A stretch of DNA of 64,000 nt. Origin: Isoperla grammatica (Eukaryota; Arthropoda; Insecta; Plecoptera; Perlodidae). Shown here one piece after another: positions 58,729 through 64,000 of the stretch (position 1 is its first letter; the number at the start of each line of letters is the position of its first letter). A program made the translations under genes and the position numbers. The notes beneath the pieces were generated by a model, which saw only the letters and a list, made by a program, of their open reading frames with translations, was not told where the DNA came from and did no database searches. The stretch lies in the NCBI GenBank assembly GCA_945910005.1, contig OX246744.1, positions 42,520,777 to 42,584,776 on the forward strand, read 5' to 3'.

Positions 58729-60974
58729 TCTATCTATCTATCTATCTATCCATCTATTTATTTATTTTTTAAAATGATGTTGGAATAAAGAGTAGCAATA
58801 TATATATATATTTATAAAAAGTATGATATGTTTAGAATTTTCAACCTTACCCGAGTCACATAAACACCTTGCTTACGTTGACGTAGGCGCAGGCAGTGCC
58901 GCCCAAGAAGGCCAGGGTCGCCCGGGCCGCCAGACCCAAGATGAAGGTGTCTCAGCTGAACGAGGCTGCCTACGATGACATCTTCTCCAGCGCCATCGGA
59001 CGGAGCGACTGCGAGGGTGACACACCCATGGACGTGGAGGTTAGTCCGTCCACACCGACTTGACAATTCATAGTTCCCACGTGACGTCACAGCGGCCATG
59101 ATTGCGACACAATTGACGAGGAACAATCCTAGATCATTGGCAAATACTATTCAAGTTTAATAAACAAGCCTAGGCCTAATTTAGAATTTAAAAAGTAAAC
59201 ATAATTAATACAAAAATAAGAAATTACCACACCTACCAAGTATTGTATATCAGAAACAGGCTGGATTTAAAAAACTAAACCTCATTAGTTCTACCACAAC
59301 AGGCTTCAATTGTTTCTCCATGGCAACGTCCAAGTTTGATCTCAAATGTGGCCGCCTCGCGCAAAGATGTGACGTACGTGCAACCTATGAATAGGTTCCC
59401 TTGTGGTTCGGAAAACATTAATGTTGAAGTAAAGAAAAATAATATAAACACAAGTTATCATAATAGTTCAAATATGATGAACAAACATGAGGTGGCTCGC
59501 TCAATGGTCCAGTAGGTGGCTCGTTGGTCCAGTGGTTAGCATCCCTGCTTCCAATGCAGAGGGTCCCGGGTTCAAATCCCGCTCAGGCAGAAGTTTTTTA
59601 ACTTCTATTGAGGATTCAGTTCCATTACTTCTTGGCTTAGGAATGGGTAAACGGTGACTTTGGAGCCGTCCTAGCAACAAAGCAATCAATAAGTTAAAAG
59701 TGGTTCTGAATCGGCGTTGTTGATTCTGACATTTGTCCGCAGGTGTTCGCACTCTCCAATCACCGATTCATGTGTTTCATATGATTTGAAATATAGTCTT
59801 TGATTGGTTATCGCTCACTCGTCGATGGTGTTCGGAGCCTACAGGGTTGGTTTAGTTGCTTTAAATTAAAATTAAAGTCCCCCACTGAAAATCAGTTTCG
59901 TTACTGAGTGGGTCGACTCTAAATGTGAATTTATTTATTTATTTTTCTGATTTTTCTGAGAGAAAAATGTGTGATACAAACCCTCAGTAATGCTTACATT
60001 TCGAAATCATAACTTTTTACCACTTTTTTAAGGGATTCTAGCTGTAAATACTTAATTTCCTTTCAAGTGCTGGAACATTTCTACTTTTCAAACAAAACTT
60101 TAATCTTTCACTAATCGAAAATTTGCCCGCTTCCTTTACCAAAGGGATATAAAAACTTAAAGCTACTTTTTAAAAGGTGCACTGTTACAGCTACAGCTAC
60201 TTGATCTTTGAAAGTAACTTAGCTACTTTTCAGCTACTGTATTTTTTCAAGTAGCTCGCTACTTGTACAGCTACTCAAAAAACGTAGTGACGCTACTTTC
60301 AGGTTCTATAAAGGACCAAGAGTACGTACTATTTATTGAAACGGCGGTACGGTCGGGAAGTGAGTCTCACTCATACTCATATCACAGTTCAGTGCTGGGG
60401 AGGCGGTTTTGGGACTATAGAGAAAGAAGGCCAATGTCAGTCGTCATTCCGAACCTGTGAAGGTGGGAATTGTGGCGGGCGAAACAAAGGTGTGTTTGTT
60501 TATTGCAAAAATAGAGTAGCGGCTACTTTTCACTACAAATACTCCTATATAGTAGCTTGTTACTCGCTACTTAACTGCATTTTCAAATGTAGCGCTCTAC
60601 CAGTCTCGCTACCAAAAAAAGTAAAATGCTACAAGTAGCGCGCTTCTTGTAGCGCGTTACTTAAAAACACTGAAACTTACTTATATAGCCAATCATAAAT
60701 CCGTTGCCGCTGCCACCAGGTCAGCGAGGGCGCGACTAAGAAGGGTCGGAGGTTGGCCCCGGACGTGTCCGAGCTCTGCGCTGACAGCGACGCGGAGTCT
60801 GAGCGTGATGCCGACGCCCCGATGGACTTCGGTAGCGCTGACGAGGGGGGCGACAACCAGGTGAGTCCACACGACACGTCAGCAGATGAGATTAGGTTGA
60901 TAAAAAATATAATATATACATTTTATTTATTTATTTATTTATATATTTATTTATTTATTTATTTATTTATTAAT

Positions 60975-61033
<59 letters not shown>

Positions 61034-61081
61034 TTTTATTTATTTATTTATTTATTTATTTATCATTTATTTATTTATAAT

Positions 61082-61140
<59 letters not shown>

Positions 61141-63977
61141 TCATTTATTTATTTATTTATTTATTTATGTATCTATCTACTTAGCAATCTATAAAGCTTC
61201 ATTATAACACTCATGAGCACGTCACAGGGATATGCGAGTATGCGAAGTTGTCAATTATTAACCTAGGGTTAGAGAAAAATGCGTAAAATAAAATTCATAA
61301 GTTACATAGTACAAAGTAATGTGTACAATATGACATTAAACAAGGTACCTATCTATAAGTAAGTAGGCAAGTCAAATTGCTATGAATTAATACCTTACAT
61401 TATAGTAGGCTATTACCTACGAGGCTACACTATATTACTTATTATTAGAGATCCTTGTAAATGGTTTTATTTCTTAGCATATTTCGTTTTATTAAATCCA
61501 AATTTTGCTGTTGAGCAGTAATTTCAGCTTTTGGGCGGTGTTTCAATTTTAATTTACAAAATCTAATTTGTATCTTGTATTTTAACGTATGTGGCATGCC
61601 TACATTGTCGTGTAGGTCTACCATGATAGTAGAAAAGGAAATGGAAGGTAATACAGTCAGTAAGGATTCTATTTACGGAATGAAATGCAATTTTTAGTAC
61701 CTGAGTATGTTATTTATTGATTAATTATCTATTGTTTTAATAAAAAATGTGGGGTTTTTGACAGAAAATCGGCGATTTCGCGTCAATTCAACAGCTTCAG
61801 TCTTTTTCGTTTTACAACGGTAAACTAATGCTATTTCGCGTATACACGGGATTTCGTTTTATTTCGCGAATCAAAAAGACTATTTCTGGACTCACAACAG
61901 ACAGTCATGCCAACATATTTCAATTGCTGCACGTTTCAAGTGATTTCGCGCTATCGCGCATTGCGAAATACAAGGATCTCTACTTATTATATTTCATATG
62001 TCGTGTCAGATTTCGTTCGACGGTAATACAATCCGAGACTGTTTGTTGTGACAGAGTACTAACATGTTCTTGTGTCTGCCCCCGCCAGGCCACGCCCCCC
62101 GCCGAGGTCATCACGCCCCCAACGTGTTCCGAGAGAGAGTACTAACATGTTCTTGTGTCTGCCCCCGCCAGGCCACGCCCCCCGCCGAGGTCATCACGCC
62201 CCCCAATGTGTTCCGAGAGAGAGTACTAACATGTTCTTGTGTCTGCCCCCGCCAGGCCACGCCCCCCAACGTGTTCCGAGAGAGAGTACTAACATGTTCT
62301 TGTGTCTGCCCCCACCAGGCCATGTCGCCCCCCGCCGAGGTCATCACGCCCCCCAACGTGTTCCGAGAGAGAGTACTAACATGTTCTTGTGTCTGCCCCC
62401 ACCAGGCCATGTCGCCCCCCGCCGAGGTCATCACGCCCCCCAACGTGTTCCGAGAGAGAGTACTAACATGTTCTTGTGTCTGCCCCCACCAGGCCATGTC
62501 GCCCCCCGCCGAGGTCATCACGCCCCCCAACGTGTTCCGAGAGAGAGTACTAACATGTTCTTGTGTCTGCCCCCACCAGGCCATGTCGCCCCCCGCCGAG
62601 GTCATCACGCCCCCCAACGTGTTCCGAGAGAGAGTACTAACATGTTCTTGTGTCTGCCCCCACCAGGCCACGCCCCCCGCCGAGGTCATCACGCCCCCCA
62701 ACGTGTTCCAGCCGCGGGTGGAGATGCGGCGCCCCGTACCCCGGGCCGTCTCTAAGACCGCGGGCGACGACAACTCCTCCAGCGTACGCCGCAAGCTCAC
62801 GTTCGAGGGGGAGGGAGAGGGAGAGGGGGATGATACGCTGGCCCCCCTCCCCTGCCTGGACGATGTAGACGAGCAGCTCATGCAAGGACAGAGCTGCTTC
62901 AACGCGCCCGTAGTGAGTATAGACACCGTGTTTTCTTTTTTTATACCCACAATTGACATCTCATGTCATCATGTATTTTCTGGTCAGCCAGTAGAGATAG
63001 GACTCCTGTTCCCTTTGATCCATTCCATCCGGCATTTTGTCCCTTTCATCCTTTACATATGCACACTCAAAGAGTGTGTTAGTAGACACAGCACTATATG
63101 TAGCCAAATGTAGCAACTTATTGGTCAAGATTGCATTCCGCGGTTGAAAATAGTCCCGGATATTATTGTGAAATATTTTGTTTCGTGTTTTTTTGTTTGA
63201 TTTTCCTTGTTGATGTGTTTTTTTAATTTTGTTTTGTTGTTTTGTATTTGTTTTTGTTTTTTTATAGTCTTGTTTTGTTTGTGTTTGTTGTGGGTTTTTT
63301 GTTGTTTGTAAATCTTAAACCTGTTGTGATTTAAGTCGGTATTAAATTAACGCTATCAACAATTATTTTCATGAGCATGAAAATAGTGTGAGACAACTAT
63401 GGGAGACCGTATGACAGCAGCGCTGCTAGCGTTCCTATTCACACAAATGTCAGTATGCCCCTCACTTGACCCATACAATTATGATGTGGTGGAAATACAG
63501 ATGGCTGTGGGACGGCTTAACCTTACCCGCGCGTAAAGAGTGTGGTAGACTGTGTTATTCCATCAACCATTGTACTAGGTTTCACTTGATTTTTGGATTC
63601 TTCAGCTGTATGTTATTTCAATAACGTAACGCTTACCAAGAATTAAGTTTTAGGTGCTTAAGTACGTCTATGATAAAAATTGTTGTAAATAATGTATTAA
63701 GCATATCAGATTATGAGCACTTAACTGTAGTTGAATTAGATATAATAGGTAAACTGAACGTCATCGCTCACAGCGCACTCTACCTGTCATACGGTCTCCC
63801 ATAGTAGTAAGAACGGCAGGTTTTTGTTCTCTTAATTCTGATGTAGACTTCTCTCTCGCAGCTGGACCAGTCGTCTGCGGTGAGCTCGACTCAAAAGTCG
63901 GCCGCCTCGACCAGTCAGGGCTCGACCAGCTCGACCGGCGGCCACTTCAAGCTGCCCCTCGTTCACCGGACCCAAGG
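54102..63977 (+). CDS. ZCWPW1: ZCWPW1, right-arm copy, 5' six coding exons
   Basis: Exons 54102-54413, 56498-56680, 58893-59039, 60720-60860, 62667-62912 (or longer, from upstream acceptors) and 63862-63977 have the same lengths and phases as the left-arm exons, except that exon 5 is one codon shorter. The frame is open throughout, so this copy could be functional. CW and PWWP exons would lie beyond the right edge. Same KEN, AEYDE and acidic segments. The defining oddity is exon 5, whose acceptor region is repeated eight times. It is either a second locus or the other allele of the left copy. Confidence 0.8.
54589..54712 (+). mobile_element. LINE 3' end fragment with poly-A, right arm only
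   Basis: Near-identical to 31808-31935 (NGMKREEKEACLYWLTRSYMMA, stop, poly-A). Confidence 0.7.
54835..54942 (-). mobile_element. I-type LINE 3' fragment, right arm only
   Basis: Minus strand reads FRCAALKKDIDSLPDSMSRTEKEAALYWIARRMAEEA, homologous to the C-terminus of the 22150 ORF. The left arm at about 33800 lacks it. Confidence 0.75.
54960..55976. other. Intron between exons 1 and 2 (right arm)
   Basis: No gene seen; includes the single-copy form of the 32905 repeat at about 55615-55725. Confidence 0.5.
55981..56434. mobile_element. TTAA-flanked TIR element, right arm only
   Basis: TTAA at 55977-55980 and 56435-56438; ends share CTCTACGTCAA inverted. The left arm has the empty site TATTGTTAATATT at about 32291. 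Contains the LINE tail at 56185-56258. Confidence 0.75.
56498..56680 (+). CDS. ZCWPW1: ZCWPW1 coding exon 2 (right arm)
   Basis: 183 nt, acceptor CATTTAG, donor GTAAAC. Carries FSVMSDAEYDEMFSNVIAAN. Differs from the left copy by a few residues (N for I, N for S, A for D). Confidence 0.75.
56690..58440. other. Intron between exons 2 and 3 (right arm)
   Basis: No gene seen. 58085-58165 is a fragment of the inverted repeat family of 15552. Confidence 0.5.
58558..58765. repeat. (TTTA)n microsatellite
   Basis: Partner of 29533-29931, shorter, with an ATCT variant block at its end. Confidence 0.96.
58893..59039 (+). CDS. ZCWPW1: ZCWPW1 coding exon 3 (right arm)
   Basis: 147 nt, acceptor GGCGCAG, donor GTTAGT. 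Carries the second motif copy, VSQLNEAAYDDIFSSAI. Confidence 0.75.
59515..59950 (+). mobile_element. tRNA-derived SINE (Gly-like head), right arm
   Basis: TGGTCCAGTGGTTAGCATCC, CTTCCAA loop, GGTTCAAATCC; body and TTTA tail as in the left-arm partner. The head portion GGTGGCTCG..GGTCCAGT is duplicated just upstream (59491). Confidence 0.78.
60160..60672. mobile_element. hAT-like element (GTAGC-rich), right arm only
   Basis: Right end GTTACTTAAAAACACTG with AAACTTA-type flanks; the left end is eroded. Interior rich in AGCTACTT/GTAGCGCG. The left arm lacks it. Confidence 0.55.
60720..60860 (+). CDS. ZCWPW1: ZCWPW1 coding exon 4 (right arm)
   Basis: 141 nt, acceptor GCCACCAG, donor GTGAGT. Acidic Asp/Ser-rich segment. 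A (TTTA)n tract begins about 60 nt past the donor, as in the left arm. Confidence 0.72.
60920..61175. repeat. (TTTA)n microsatellite
   Basis: Partner of 26098-26312, longer, with several one-base slips. Confidence 0.96.
61446..61982. mobile_element. hAT-like MITE, right arm only
   Basis: Perfect 14-bp TIR TAGAGATCCTTGTA; 8-bp TSD CTTATTAT at 61438-61445 and 61983-61990. Interior has TTTCGCG motifs. Confidence 0.9.
62050..62710 (+). repeat. Eightfold tandem repeat of a 3' splice site plus exon start
   Basis: GTACTAAC starts at 62056, 62139, 62223, 62286, 62373, 62460, 62547 and 62634, so the units are 83, 84, 63, 87, 87, 87 and 87 bp. Each has a TACTAAC branch point, a T/C-rich run, CCAG and about 45 nt of exon start. 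All but the first are multiples of three and stop-free, so intronic sequence becomes coding (RERVLTCSCVCPHQ) when an upstream acceptor is used. The left arm has one unit. Confidence 0.92.
62667..62912 (+). CDS. ZCWPW1: ZCWPW1 coding exon 5 core (right arm)
   Basis: 246 nt from the last of eight acceptors to a GTGAGT donor, starting ATPPAEVITPPNVFQPRVEM as in the left arm. The frame is also open from the six preceding acceptors (exon starts 62172, 62256, 62319, 62406, 62493, 62580), giving possible exon products of 247, 219, 198, 169, 140 and 111 codons besides the 82-codon core. The first acceptor (exon start 62089) leads to an early TAA because its unit lacks one C. Confidence 0.7.
63401..63800. 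mobile_element. TIR element of 400 bp, right arm only
   Basis: Ends GGGAGACCGTATGACA and TGTCATACGGTCTCCC. The left arm reads ACAACTATAGTAG without it (about 21040-21055), implying a 2-bp AT/TA duplication, Tc1/mariner-like. Confidence 0.8.
63862..63977 (+). CDS. ZCWPW1: ZCWPW1 coding exon 6 (right arm)
   Basis: 116 nt, acceptor CTCTCTCGCAG, donor GTACGA as in the left arm. The read-through frame toward the left-arm-type TAA continues to the window edge. Confidence 0.65.
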
Positions 63978-64000
63978 GTACGAAGATATCTGTAAACTTA

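Larger units (their letters stand above)
42064..64000. repeat. Right arm of large inverted repeat
   Basis: Mirror of 20823-41863. The stretch 42260-43330 has no visible left partner and may be the centre, with its partner lost in the gap. Confidence 0.93.

Noticed and set aside
62111..62959. 282-codon antisense frame over the exon 5 repeats
   Set aside because: Shadow of a GC-rich in-frame repeat; the splice signals and conserved protein are on the plus strand.

Overview
This is animal nuclear DNA: AT-rich, intron-bearing and packed with non-LTR retrotransposons, tRNA- and 5S-derived SINEs, small DNA transposons with clean target-site duplications (TSDs), and very long (TAAA)n microsatellites. 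A marine invertebrate with a heterozygous, repeat-rich genome fits best, but no species can be named from the sequence. There is no bacterial, organellar or viral content.

One host gene dominates. On the minus strand, 11 coding exons from 34622 down to 1271 splice in phase into at least 618 residues: a long low-complexity N-terminus with a KEN motif and two copies of an AEYDE-type motif, then a CW zinc finger, then a PWWP domain. This is ZCWPW1, in vertebrates the dual H3K4me3/H3K36me3 reader that works with PRDM9 in meiosis. The 3' end lies off the left edge. A second copy of its first six coding exons runs on the plus strand from 54102 to 63977 and off the right edge.

The two copies are the arms of a very large inverted repeat, about 20.8-41.86 kb against 42.06-64 kb, with a run of 200 N (41864-42063) near the axis. 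Exons, introns, microsatellites and SINEs correspond in mirror order. The arms differ by scattered substitutions and by more than a dozen clean insertions, many with an intact empty site in the other arm. This is either a real diverged palindrome or two haplotypes joined head to head in the assembly.

Layout. 1-20.8 kb: 3' part of ZCWPW1 with introns holding a 99-bp minisatellite, a piggyBac-like element, a truncated LINE, a CACTA-like element nested in an internally deleted LINE, a CR1/L2-type LINE (ORF2 of 944 codons), a Harbinger-like element and a hAT MITE family with TACCCGGG-rich ends. 20.8-34.7 kb: 5' coding exons with an intact 1247-codon I-type LINE. 34.7-53 kb: upstream region and palindrome centre, rich in (CCTAGG)n arrays and hAT/Harbinger insertions. 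53-64 kb: second ZCWPW1 copy.

The most unusual feature is local amplification of 3' splice sites inside ZCWPW1. In the right arm the acceptor and start of exon 5 are repeated eight times, seven in frame, so each acceptor would add about 21-29 residues. In the left arm the acceptor and first half of the CW exon are repeated five times, here out of frame.
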